Assembly: GCF_001302565.1 (NCBI RefSeq) | Contig: NZ_CP012750.1 | Coordinates: forward strand, 1,302,001 to 1,366,000 | Origin: Glutamicibacter halophytocola | GTDB taxonomy: Bacteria > Actinomycetota > Actinomycetes > Actinomycetales > Micrococcaceae | Reading direction: 5' to 3' | DNA length: 64,000 nucleotides | Shown here: piece after piece, positions 45,353 through 53,795 of the stretch | How positions within the stretch are numbered: the stretch's first letter is position 1 | How the letters are laid out: each line of letters opens with the position of its first letter | Made by a program: the position numbers and the translations under genes | The notes under the pieces: generated by a model | What the model saw: the letters and a program-made list of their open reading frames with translations, nothing else | What the model was told of the DNA's origin: nothing | The model's database searches: none

Positions 45353-45704
45353 GGACCAGACCACGCCTTTCACTGTTCGCTAATTTAACGTCCCACCGAA
45401 TATTTAGTCTCTCATCATCATAGTGTGCCGGAGTCCATTTCCCCGACTTTGCAACGTCGGTTTTTGGTTATGAATCCAACTTAGTGATTAAAAGATCACG
45501 TCTGGCAAATATTTCATGTGGTCTGACCACATCGTGAAATGTTTGGACGTTCAACTCGGCGTCCGTGTAGTGTGTTTCACAGAAGTGGCAAAAGCTTGCT
45601 GCTTTTCGAGACCCGACAGGCTGTTGATGTCTCACTTCGGACCAGGGAAATCAAACCCTTGGACCGAGCCCAACCAACCTGTACTGATTCGATGTAGGGA
45701 CACT
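45353..45704 (+). other. pyc upstream region
   Basis: About 350 bases between the orphan parA and pyc. Besides the operator described separately, TTGGAC (45543-45548) and TGTAGT (45566-45571), 17 bp apart, form a possible promoter, giving a leader of about 130 nt. An open frame through part of it is continuous with pyc but has no ribosome binding site. Confidence 0.45.
45511..45540 (+). promoter_or_regulatory. GntR-type operator upstream of pyc
   Basis: TGTGGTCTGACCACA (45517-45531) is a perfect inverted repeat around one base and contains TGGTCTGACCA, which fits the TNGTNNNACNA site of FadR/LldR/PdhR-type GntR regulators. Outer arms ATTTCA (45511-45516) and TGAAAT (45535-45540) add further symmetry. 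It lies just upstream of the possible pyc -35. Confidence 0.6.
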
Positions 45705-48700
45705 ATGTTTGAAAAAATCTTGGTCGCCAACCGCGGTGAGATTGCAATTCGTGCTTTCCGTGCCAGCTACGAGCTAGGTGCAAAGACAGTTGCGGTTTAC
45801 CCACACGAGGATCGCAATTCGATTCACCGCCAGAAGGCCGCAGAGGCCTACCAGATCGGCGAAGAGGGCCACCCGGTCCGCGCCTACCTGGACATCGACG
45901 AGATTATCCGCGTCGCCAAAGAAGCCGGTGCGGACGCAATTTACCCGGGCTACGGATTCATGTCCGAGAACCCCGATCTGGCTCGTGCTGCAGCGGCCGA
46001 AGGCATCAAGTTCATCGGTCCAAAGGCGGACGTGCTTGAACTGGCCGGAAACAAGGTCGCCGCGCTGAAGGCCGCCCGCCAGGCGGGCATCCCGGTTCTG
46101 GAATCCTCCGAGCCAAGCGATGACGTTGATTTCCTGATTGCTGAAGCGGACCGGATCGGCTTCCCAATCTTCGTCAAGGCAGTGGCCGGCGGTGGCGGAC
46201 GCGGCATGCGCCGCGTGGACAAGCGCGAGGATCTGCCAGAGCTGATGGGTGCGGCCATGCGAGAAGCAGGCACCGCCTTCGGCGATCCCACCGTCTTCCT
46301 GGAACAGGCAGTTCTTCGCCCGCGGCACATCGAAGTGCAGATCCTCGCTGACGAACACGGCAATATCGTCCACCTCCACGAACGCGACTGCTCGCTGCAG
46401 CGCCGCCACCAGAAGGTTGTCGAAATCGCTCCGGCTCCGAACCTGGACGAATCGATCAGGCAGGCGCTGTTCCGCGACGCTGTGAAGTTCGCCAAGACCC
46501 TGGGCTACCAGAATGCTGGAACCGTCGAGTTCCTGGTGGACACCGTGGGCGAGCGCGCCGGCCAGCACGTGTTCATCGAGATGAACCCGCGCATCCAGGT
46601 CGAGCACACCGTGACCGAGGAAGTCACCGATATCGACCTGGTCCAGGCGCAGATGCGCATCGCTGCCGGCGAGTCGCTGGCGGATTTGGGAATCAGCCAG
46701 GACACGATCCAGGTGCGCGGCTGGGCTCTGCAGTCCCGTATCACCACCGAGGACCCTGCAAACGGCTTCCGCCCGGATGTTGGAACGATTACCGTGTACC
46801 GCTCCGCCGGCGGCTCGGGCGTGCGCCTCGATGGCGGAACCATCTACACCGGCGCAGAGGTTTCACCTCACTTCGACTCGATGCTGGTGAAGCTCACCTG
46901 CCGCGGCCGCGACTACCAGACCGCCGTGGCTCGTGCCCGGCGCGCGCTGGCTGAGTTCCGTGTCCGTGGCGTGGCCACCAATATCCCGTTCATCCAGAAC
47001 GTGCTGGGCGATCCACAGTTCCTGGCCGGCGATGTCGCCACCGACTTCATCGATTCGCGGCCGGATCTGCTCACCGGCAACGAGTCCCAGGACCGCGGTA
47101 CCAAGGCCCTGAACTACCTGGCGCACGTCACCGTGAACCACCCCAATGGCGAACGCATCGAGGGCATCGACCCTCGCAAGAAGCTTCCTGCCTTCCCGGG
47201 GGACAAGTCCGACGAGCCGGAGCGCTCGCCCTTTGACGGCCCATCCAAGTCGGCAGTGCCGGCTGATGGATGGCGCCAGAAACTGCTGGAACTTGGTCCC
47301 GAGGGTTTCGCCAAGTTGCTGCGCGATTCCAAGGCAGTGGGCATCACCGACACCACTTTCCGAGACGCGCACCAGTCCCTGCTGGCAACCCGCGTGCGTA
47401 CCCGCGACCTGCTCGCGGCCGCGCCTGCCTATGCACACAGCGTGCCACAGCTGTTCTCCATGGAAGTCTGGGGCGGAGCAACCTACGATGTTGCCCTGCG
47501 ATTCCTCGGCGAAGACCCTTGGAAGCGCCTGGAACTGCTGCGGGCCGAACTTCCGAACATCCCGCTGCAAATGCTGCTGCGTGGCCGCAACACCGTTGGC
47601 TATACCCCGTACCCCACGGAAGTCACCGACGCGTTCGTCAAGGAAGCAGCTGCGGCCGGCATCGATATCTTCCGCATCTTCGATGCACTGAACGACGTGT
47701 CGCAGATGGCGCCGGCGATCAAGGCCGTGCGCGAGACCGGTACGGCCGTTGCCGAAGTGGCACTGTGCTACACCGGCAATCTGCTCGATGCCAACGAGAA
47801 GCTGTACACGCTGGATTACTACCTGGACCTGGCGCAGCAAATCGTTGACGCAGGCGCACACATCATTGCGATCAAGGACATGGCTGGCCTGTTGCGCCCT
47901 GCGGCAGCCACCAAGCTGGTCACCGCGCTGCGCGAGCGCTTCGACCTGCCGGTCCACCTGCACACCCACGACACCTCCGGAGGGCAGCTGGCCACCTTGA
48001 TGGCAGCCATCGATGCCGGCGTGGATGCAGTAGACGTTGCCAGCGCCGCCATGGCCGGCACCACCTCCCAGCCATCGGCCTCCGCACTCGTCGCGGCCTT
48101 GGAATTCACCGAGCGCGATCCGGGCCTGTCCCTGGATGCCGTAGCCTCGCTGGAGCCGTACTGGGAAGCGGTGCGTGCCCTGTACAAGCCATTCGAATCG
48201 GGACTGCCAGCACCAACGGGCCGCGTGTACCAGCACGAGATCCCTGGCGGACAGCTCTCCAACCTGCGCCAGCAGGCCATCGCGCTGGGCCTGGGCGAGC
48301 GCTTCGAAGCCATCGAGTCCATGTACGCTTCGGTGAACGCGATGCTCGGCAACGTCGTCAAGGTCACCCCATCGTCCAAGGTGGTGGGCGACCTGGCCCT
48401 GCAGCTGGTCGGATCGGGCGTCTCTGCTGCTGAATTCGAGGCTAATCCGCAGAACTACGACATCCCGGACTCGGTCATCCAGTTCCTCTCCGGAGAACTG
48501 GGCAACCCTCCAGGAGGCTGGCCGGAACCATTCCGCACCAAGGCGCTCCAGGGACGCAACGTCAAGGCCCGCGTCGAGGATCTGTCCGCAGAGGACGCCC
48601 AGGCGCTGCGCGGGGAATCGGAATTGATCCGATCCACCCTGAACCGCTTGCTCTTCGCCGGCCCGACTCGCGACTTCGAGAAGTCGGTGGAGAACTTCGG

Positions 48701-49157
48701 CGACCTGTCGGTGCTGCACACCCGCGATTACCTCTATGGCCTGACCCCGGGCTTCGAGCACGTCATCTCGCTGGGCACCGGTGTCCGCCTGCTGGTCAAG
48801 CTGGTTTCGGTGTCCGAGGCTGACGAGAAGGGCCTGCGTACCGTGGTGGTCACGCTTAACGGCCAGTCGCGCCAGATCAAGGTCCGCGACGAGTCGGTGG
48901 AGTCCACCGTCAAGTCCGCGCCAAAGGCTGATCCGAACAATGCCGGGCATGTGGCTGCGCCATTCGCCGGCGCCGTGACGGTGACCGTGAAGGCCGGCGA
49001 CCTGGTTGAGGCAGGACAGTCGGTGGCAACCATCGAGGCGATGAAGATGGAGGCCGGCATTACCGCCAACGCCACCGGAGTCGTCACCCAGATCACCCTC
49101 GATGGCACCAGCCAGGTCCAAGGTGGCGACCTGCTGTTGGTGATCGAACCGAAGTAG
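45705..49157 (+). CDS. pyc: Pyruvate carboxylase
   Basis: 1150 aa from ATG 45705 (TAGGGACACT upstream), giving the standard N-terminus MFEKILVANRGEIAIRAFRA. It carboxylates pyruvate to oxaloacetate, the main anaplerotic step. Biotin carboxylase domain about 1-450 (ATP-grasp loop AGGGGRGMR near 166), carboxyltransferase domain about 540-810 (DTTFRDAHQSLLATRVRT near 551), PYC-conserved linker, and biotinyl domain with Lys in EAMKMEAG near 1113. All in one chain, as in bacterial Pyc. It feeds the oxaloacetate that PrpC also uses. Confidence 0.97.
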   Translation: MFEKILVANRGEIAIRAFRASYELGAKTVAVYPHEDRNSIHRQKAAEAYQIGEEGHPVRAYLDIDEIIRVAKEAGADAIYPGYGFMSENPDLARAAAAEGIKFIGPKADVLELAGNKVAALKAARQAGIPVLESSEPSDDVDFLIAEADRIGFPIFVKAVAGGGGRGMRRVDKREDLPELMGAAMREAGTAFGDPTVFLEQAVLRPRHIEVQILADEHGNIVHLHERDCSLQRRHQKVVEIAPAPNLDESIRQALFRDAVKFAKTLGYQNAGTVEFLVDTVGERAGQHVFIEMNPRIQVEHTVTEEVTDIDLVQAQMRIAAGESLADLGISQDTIQVRGWALQSRITTEDPANGFRPDVGTITVYRSAGGSGVRLDGGTIYTGAEVSPHFDSMLVKLTCRGRDYQTAVARARRALAEFRVRGVATNIPFIQNVLGDPQFLAGDVATDFIDSRPDLLTGNESQDRGTKALNYLAHVTVNHPNGERIEGIDPRKKLPAFPGDKSDEPERSPFDGPSKSAVPADGWRQKLLELGPEGFAKLLRDSKAVGITDTTFRDAHQSLLATRVRTRDLLAAAPAYAHSVPQLFSMEVWGGATYDVALRFLGEDPWKRLELLRAELPNIPLQMLLRGRNTVGYTPYPTEVTDAFVKEAAAAGIDIFRIFDALNDVSQMAPAIKAVRETGTAVAEVALCYTGNLLDANEKLYTLDYYLDLAQQIVDAGAHIIAIKDMAGLLRPAAATKLVTALRERFDLPVHLHTHDTSGGQLATLMAAIDAGVDAVDVASAAMAGTTSQPSASALVAALEFTERDPGLSLDAVASLEPYWEAVRALYKPFESGLPAPTGRVYQHEIPGGQLSNLRQQAIALGLGERFEAIESMYASVNAMLGNVVKVTPSSKVVGDLALQLVGSGVSAAEFEANPQNYDIPDSVIQFLSGELGNPPGGWPEPFRTKALQGRNVKARVEDLSAEDAQALRGESELIRSTLNRLLFAGPTRDFEKSVENFGDLSVLHTRDYLYGLTPGFEHVISLGTGVRLLVKLVSVSEADEKGLRTVVVTLNGQSRQIKVRDESVESTVKSAPKADPNNAGHVAAPFAGAVTVTVKAGDLVEAGQSVATIEAMKMEAGITANATGVVTQITLDGTSQVQGGDLLLVIEPK

Positions 49158-49180
49158 CAGCTGGCATAGCACGCCACATA

Positions 49181-49222
49181 GAGCACAGGGGCTCGCAACC
49201 ATGGTTGCGAGCCCCTGTGCTC
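49181..49222. terminator. Perfect 42-bp palindrome after pyc
   Basis: 21-bp arms without spacer (centre between 49201 and 49202), 24 bases after the pyc stop. Acts as the pyc terminator. No T-tract follows. Confidence 0.75.
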
Positions 49223-49263
49223 ACCGCAATGATTCACAACGCAGATCAAGCACAAGGAGAGCC

Positions 49264-49809
49264 GTGAGGCGAGCAAATAAAACTCCAGCAGGGGCAGCGC
49301 CCGCAGAGGTGGCAGCACGAGCAAGCGAGGCCGCTGCCGGGCGCGATCGCCTGGGCGTGCTGGTATTCACCCTCAGCACCCATCTGCCATTCTTCGAAAT
49401 TGCCGAGCATCTGGCTGAGCAATTTGGCGAGCTGGAGCTGCGTGCCGAGGTGTCCACCGCCGGACCGCAACGCGTTCAGTCGGTCCTCGAGGGGAAGTTC
49501 GCCGGCGTTGACGTGCTCGTGGTCGTCGGAGAAACCGGGCCCGCAGGCGAAGACCAGCTGATGGAATTGGTGCAGTGGCTGCTGGCCAATGGCCGCCAGT
49601 CCTTGGCGGAGAACCTGATCTTCGCGGTGCTCGACGAAGGGCACAGCGTTGCAGAACTCCCTGCATTCAACCGAGTAGTCTTGCCGCGCAGCTACTTCGC
49701 CCGGACACAGCAAAGCGGCCTCAGGTTGCCCTGGGCCGCTTCGGCACGCGAATCGTGGGAGCTGGTTACAGCAGTGCTGGATTACGCTGTGGGCTTGGGA
49801 GCCGAGTAG
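49264..49809 (+). CDS. Hypothetical protein, 181 aa
   Basis: GTG at 49264 follows AAGGAGAGCC, a perfect ribosome binding site; the frame extends upstream only into the pyc terminator. Residues 1-30 are Ala-rich; then alternating strands and helices (RLGVLVFTLSTHLPFFEIAE, VDVLVVVGETGPAGEDQ, NLIFAVLDEGHSVAEL) suggest an alpha/beta fold. No catalytic motif or family recognised, and no membrane segment. Its last 28 bp overlap the 3' end of the convergent fatty-acid-CoA ligase gene, so both genes' ends are constrained. Confidence 0.75.
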   Translation: MRRANKTPAGAAPAEVAARASEAAAGRDRLGVLVFTLSTHLPFFEIAEHLAEQFGELELRAEVSTAGPQRVQSVLEGKFAGVDVLVVVGETGPAGEDQLMELVQWLLANGRQSLAENLIFAVLDEGHSVAELPAFNRVVLPRSYFARTQQSGLRLPWAASARESWELVTAVLDYAVGLGAE

Positions 49810-51593
49810 ATCTCCTCGATCAGCTCGTTATAGTCCTTGAGCACCACAGCACGCTTGATCTTCATCGAGGGAGTCAGATGGCCGGTTTCCTCGGTGAAGT
49901 CAGCGGGCACTACGCGGAAGGACTTGATTGCCTCGGCCTTGGACACCGAGGTGTTGGCCTTGGCGATGACCTTCTCAATGGTTTCCAGCACCGTCGGATG
50001 CGTGGCCAATTCCTCCAGCGAAGTGTTCTTATCGAGCTGGTGGCGTTCAAGCCAGCCCGGAAGCGCTTCAGGATCCAAAGTGACCAAAGCCGCGATGAAT
50101 GGCCGGCCATCACCGATCACGACGCATTGTGATACCAGGGCGTCGGCACGGATCTGGTCTTCAAGCAGTGCCGGAATCACGTTCTTGCCACTGGAAGTGA
50201 CGATGATTTCCTTCTTGCGGCCGGTGATTTTGAGGAACCCGTCGGCATCCAGTTCGCCAATGTCGCCGGTGTGGAACCACCCGTCGGTGAAGGTTTCCTC
50301 CTGCAGCTCCGGGCGATTGTGGTATCCGCGCATCACGCACAAGCCCTTGGCAAGAATTTCGCCGTCTTCGGCAATGCGAACCGCGTTGCCCGGGAGCGGT
50401 TTGCCGACGGTGCCGATCTTGATGCGTTCCAAGGTATTCACGGTGATCGGCGCGGTGGTTTCGGTCAGCCCATAGCCTTCGAGCACGGTGACCCCTATGC
50501 CGTTGAAAAAATGGCCCAGGCGCTCTCCCAGCGGGCCGCCACCGGAGACGGCATGGCGAATATTGCCGCCCATGGCCTCGCGCAGCTTCTTGTAGAGCAA
50601 GGCGTCGAAGAGCTTGTGCTTGAGGTTGAGCGCCAGCGGAATCTTGCCGGCCTGCTGCGCCTTGGAATAGGCCACGGCCACGTCGACGCCAGCGTGGAAT
50701 ATTTTGCCCTTGCCACCGTCTTCGGCCTTGAGCATGGCCGAGTTGTAAACCTTCTCGAAGACGCGGGGAACGGCAAGGATGAAATTCGGCTTGAAGGACT
50801 GGAGATCACCCAGCAGGTTTTTCACATCAGGGGTATGCCCGGTGCGGCAACCGGCAGCCACGTTGATCACGGAGATGAATCGTGCGAAGACGTGGGCCAG
50901 TGGCAGGAACATGATGGTGGAGGCACCGGGATACACCGCCTGGGGAAGGGACGCGGCAGCATTTTCTGCCAGCTCCACAAAGTTGCCGTGGGTCAGTTCG
51001 CAGCCTTTGGGCCGTCCAGTGGTTCCCGAGGTGTAGATGATGGTTGCGATGTCGCTCAAGGCGACAGCCGAGCGGCGGGCTTCGAGCTGCTCGTCATCAA
51101 TATCCTTGCCGTCTTCGGCCAGCTGTTCCAGGCCGCTCTCGAACTGCCAGATGTTATCGAGGGTATCGAGCTGTTCCTGATGGGCTGCGCGGCGCACCAC
51201 GGCTTCGTGGGTTGCCGATTCCAGAACGATCGCCTTGACCTCGGAATCGGCGACAATCCAGGCTACCTGGCTGGGGGAGGAGGTTTCGTAGATGGGAACG
51301 GTGACGCATCCGGCAAACCAGATGGCGAAGTCGACGAGGGTCCATTCGTAGCGGGTTTTTGCCATCAGCGCGATGCGTGCGCCGGGGTTGATGCCATTGG
51401 CAATGAAACCCTTGGCGATGGCCTTCGCGTCCGCGGCAAATTGCGATGCGGTGACATCCTGCCAGGAGGAGCCGTCGCCAGGTTTGGCGAACAAGGCTGG
51501 ATTCGCGGCCGAATTGGCGTGCCGCAGCAACAGATCGGTGATATTTGACTGCTGAGGCGTATGGATGCGAATTGGCGAGCTATATTCGCGCAT
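49782..51593 (-). CDS. Long-chain fatty-acid-CoA ligase (FadD15-like)
   Basis: 603 aa AMP-forming ligase. P-loop YTSGTTGRPKGCELTHGNF near 186, EGYGLTETTAPI near 376, and FHTGDIGELDADGFLKITGR near 449 with GRKKEIIVTSSGKNV. The overall pattern matches FACL/FadD15 proteins that activate long-chain fatty acids. Start ATG 51593 with AGGAG 11 bases upstream. In M. tuberculosis FadD15 (Rv2187) lies in the same neighbourhood as the aroG/pknL genes that follow here. Peripheral membrane or cytosolic enzyme. Confidence 0.92.
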   Translation of the reverse strand: MREYSSPIRIHTPQQSNITDLLLRHANSAANPALFAKPGDGSSWQDVTASQFAADAKAIAKGFIANGINPGARIALMAKTRYEWTLVDFAIWFAGCVTVPIYETSSPSQVAWIVADSEVKAIVLESATHEAVVRRAAHQEQLDTLDNIWQFESGLEQLAEDGKDIDDEQLEARRSAVALSDIATIIYTSGTTGRPKGCELTHGNFVELAENAAASLPQAVYPGASTIMFLPLAHVFARFISVINVAAGCRTGHTPDVKNLLGDLQSFKPNFILAVPRVFEKVYNSAMLKAEDGGKGKIFHAGVDVAVAYSKAQQAGKIPLALNLKHKLFDALLYKKLREAMGGNIRHAVSGGGPLGERLGHFFNGIGVTVLEGYGLTETTAPITVNTLERIKIGTVGKPLPGNAVRIAEDGEILAKGLCVMRGYHNRPELQEETFTDGWFHTGDIGELDADGFLKITGRKKEIIVTSSGKNVIPALLEDQIRADALVSQCVVIGDGRPFIAALVTLDPEALPGWLERHQLDKNTSLEELATHPTVLETIEKVIAKANTSVSKAEAIKSFRVVPADFTEETGHLTPSMKIKRAVVLKDYNELIEEIYSAPKPTA

Positions 51594-51704
51594 CTGGTAT
51601 TCATCTCCTGAAACTGTATGTGTCCCCATGAGCAATGTCGGGTAATCCGCATCACACTTTATTACTTTACGGTAACTTACTATGTTTGGCGCTCCAAGTT
51701 CACT

Positions 51705-52139
51705 TCAGACCTGGGCCCCATCATCTCCCGGATCGTGCTCAGTAGGAAGACGTTTAAGCAAGTAGACGATCCCGGCGACGGTCGCCAGGGCCAAGCCAAT
51801 GACAACGAAGGCCGGAGCTGAACGGAAGAACAGCACGCACAGCAACAAGCCGATGGGTCCACCTGCTGCCGCGGTCCACGCGAGATTCAGCATCGGATCC
51901 CCGGAGCCCAGTGCCGCCGGCTCGTCGGGGACAAAGGATTCATCGGATTCTTCGGGCGCGAAATCACGCGGGCCATTCATGGCCCCTGGCCCAGTGTTAA
52001 AGAGCTTCTTGAGGTGATCTGCTCGTTCTTGGGCACTAGGTTCCCGAGGGGCCTGCGCATCAAGCTGCTGAAAATTTTTCACCAGATCATCCCAGCGGGG
52101 ATCTTCGCGCTCCGGCGGAGTGGCATCGGACTGGCTCAT
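51705..52139 (-). CDS. Hypothetical membrane protein, 144 aa
   Basis: N-terminal 85 residues hydrophilic and acidic (EDPRWDDLVKNFQQLDAQAP), then two adjacent transmembrane segments (about 88-106 and 109-128) and a short acidic tail, so a hairpin-anchored protein with its N-terminus probably cytoplasmic. No family recognised. The ATG overlaps the stop of the alpha/beta hydrolase gene (ATGA), so they are co-translated. Confidence 0.78.
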   Translation of the reverse strand: MSQSDATPPEREDPRWDDLVKNFQQLDAQAPREPSAQERADHLKKLFNTGPGAMNGPRDFAPEESDESFVPDEPAALGSGDPMLNLAWTAAAGGPIGLLLCVLFFRSAPAFVVIGLALATVAGIVYLLKRLPTEHDPGDDGAQV

Positions 52140-52909
52140 ACGGGCCCTCCTGTCCGAGTGTGCGCCGTGCTGGCGAGCTGGGAGAAGAATCGGGCCGATT
52201 CGTGGAAAATCTGCTCGGCATCATAATCCAGTGTTGCAACGTGTTTGGAGTGAAGCAGCATGTGGTGTTCGGCCAGTGTTCCTGGCTTGAGCCCTGCTAC
52301 CAGCTCCCGCATGGAAGCTTCGGACACCACATTGTCTACGGTCGATCTGAACAGCTGCACCGGAGCGGTGACGAGTTCCAGCCGTGAACGGGTTTGCGCG
52401 AACAGCGCATGGAGCTGAGCCACCGCGGCCACGGGCGTGCGCGGATAGGCCCCCTCGTCCACTCCGCGCTTGGCGATATCGTTGCTGATCGGCGCCACAC
52501 TGCGCATCAGGTGCTTCAACCATGGCGTCATCGGGGCCAGCGCAGAGTCAACCACGAGCCCGGGATTGACCAATGAAATCCCGGCGACATTGCGCCTTGT
52601 GGCCAAATGCAGTGCCAGCGCTCCACCCATGGACAAACCGGCCACGAACACGGTGCCATGCGTGCGTGCCAGGTCGTCAAAAGCCTGCTCGGTTGCCTGG
52701 ATCCATTCGCTATAGCCCACCGGAATCATGTCCTGCCATCGGGTGCCATGGCCTGGAAGCAGAGGCACGGCTGTAGTGAAGCCTGCTCCCTGCAGGGATC
52801 TGGCCCAGGGCTCCATGGCCGTGGGGGAGCCAGTGAAGCCATGGATCAGCAGCACTGCTGAGCCCTTGGGCAATGAGTGCCCAGAGCTATTCCGTGCTTC
52901 ATTATTCAT
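52136..52909 (-). CDS. Alpha/beta hydrolase, Est30-type carboxylesterase/lipase
   Basis: 257 aa from ATG 52909 (GGAG 11 bases upstream). Oxyanion segment LLIHGFTGSPTAMEPWARSL near 20, PLLPGHGTRWQDM, nucleophile elbow GLSMGGALAL (Ser near 91), and a likely catalytic His in LLHSKHVATLDYDAE near 223. The pattern matches bacterial carboxylesterase Est30 and monoacylglycerol lipases. No secretion signal. Coupled to the membrane protein gene downstream and divergent from the acyltransferase gene. Confidence 0.87.
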   Translation of the reverse strand: MNNEARNSSGHSLPKGSAVLLIHGFTGSPTAMEPWARSLQGAGFTTAVPLLPGHGTRWQDMIPVGYSEWIQATEQAFDDLARTHGTVFVAGLSMGGALALHLATRRNVAGISLVNPGLVVDSALAPMTPWLKHLMRSVAPISNDIAKRGVDEGAYPRTPVAAVAQLHALFAQTRSRLELVTAPVQLFRSTVDNVVSEASMRELVAGLKPGTLAEHHMLLHSKHVATLDYDAEQIFHESARFFSQLASTAHTRTGGPV

Positions 52910-53043
52910 CGTGACCACTCCAATTTTCTGCTTATACCTCCGAGCGTAGTGCACAATTGAAGGGTGCGGACAGTGCCACAAGTTCTGTGATCAATCCATG
53001 TCCCGTGACAAAGCCGAACCTCGAGAAAAAGGAATTTTCTGCC

Positions 53044-53715
53044 GTGCTGTATGACTTCCTCAAGCGATTCGCCGTTCGGCCACTGGTGAGGATCTTCTTC
53101 CGCGTGGATCTGCAAGGCATCAACAACGTTCCGGGCACCGGAGCGGCCATCCTGGCCTCAAATCACCTGTCAGTCAGCGACTCGGTGTTCCTGCCTGCGA
53201 TGCTCGATCGCCCGGTAATCTTCCTGGCCAAGGACGAGTATTTCAACGGCCGCGGACTCAAGGGGCGCATCACCGCATGGTTCTTCCGCAATATCAATCA
53301 GCTGCCAATGGACCGTTCCGGCGGGCAGAAATCAGCCGCTTCCCTGGCTAGTGCCAAGCGGGCCCTGGATGAAGGAAAAATTCTGGGGATCTATCCAGAG
53401 GGCACCCGCTCACCGGATGGAAGGCTGTACCGCGCAAAGCTCGGCGTGGCCATCCTCGCTCTGGAATCCGGGGCGCCGGTGATTCCGGTGGCCATGATCG
53501 GCACCGAAAAGGTCCAGCCTATCGGGCAGGGCCTGCCTCATCCGGGGAAGATCGGAATCAAGATCGGCGAGCCGTTGCACTTCGAGCATTTGGCGGGCAA
53601 ACATGGCGATCCGCAGGCGCTACGGGCCTGCGCCGATGAGATCCGGCAGGCTATCAATGCGCTGTCTGGACAGAGCTATGTCGACGTTTATGCACCCCGG
53701 AAAGCTAAAAAGTAG
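53044..53715 (+). CDS. 1-acyl-sn-glycerol-3-phosphate acyltransferase (PlsC family)
   Basis: 223 aa from GTG 53044 (AAAAAGGAATTTTCTGCC upstream); the frame runs 29 codons further up, and GTG 53005 is an alternative. Acyltransferase motif I NHLSVSD (H41, D46), motif III YPEGTRSPDGR near 117 and VIPVAMIGT near 148. It acylates lysophosphatidate in phospholipid synthesis. Near FadD15-like and aroG genes, as Rv2182c is. Membrane-associated. Confidence 0.88.
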   Translation: MLYDFLKRFAVRPLVRIFFRVDLQGINNVPGTGAAILASNHLSVSDSVFLPAMLDRPVIFLAKDEYFNGRGLKGRITAWFFRNINQLPMDRSGGQKSAASLASAKRALDEGKILGIYPEGTRSPDGRLYRAKLGVAILALESGAPVIPVAMIGTEKVQPIGQGLPHPGKIGIKIGEPLHFEHLAGKHGDPQALRACADEIRQAINALSGQSYVDVYAPRKAKK

Positions 53716-53779
53716 AAGCTGGTTCACAGTATTACGCGCTGTTGTTACATTCGTCGCGGTGCTTTGCCGATCAGCGACG

Positions 53780-53795
53780 TAGAATCTTCAAGGTG
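53780..53795 (+). promoter_or_regulatory. -10 element placing a start point at the aroG GTG
   Basis: TAGAAT (53780-53785) is a good -10 hexamer ending 7 bases before the GTG at 53793, and no ribosome binding site precedes that GTG. This is the layout of leaderless actinobacterial transcripts. The -35 is unclear. Confidence 0.45.

Noticed and set aside
46863..49202. 779-codon minus-strand frame opposite pyc
   Set aside because: Antisense shadow of the pyruvate carboxylase gene, rich in His/Gln/Arg as expected for such frames.
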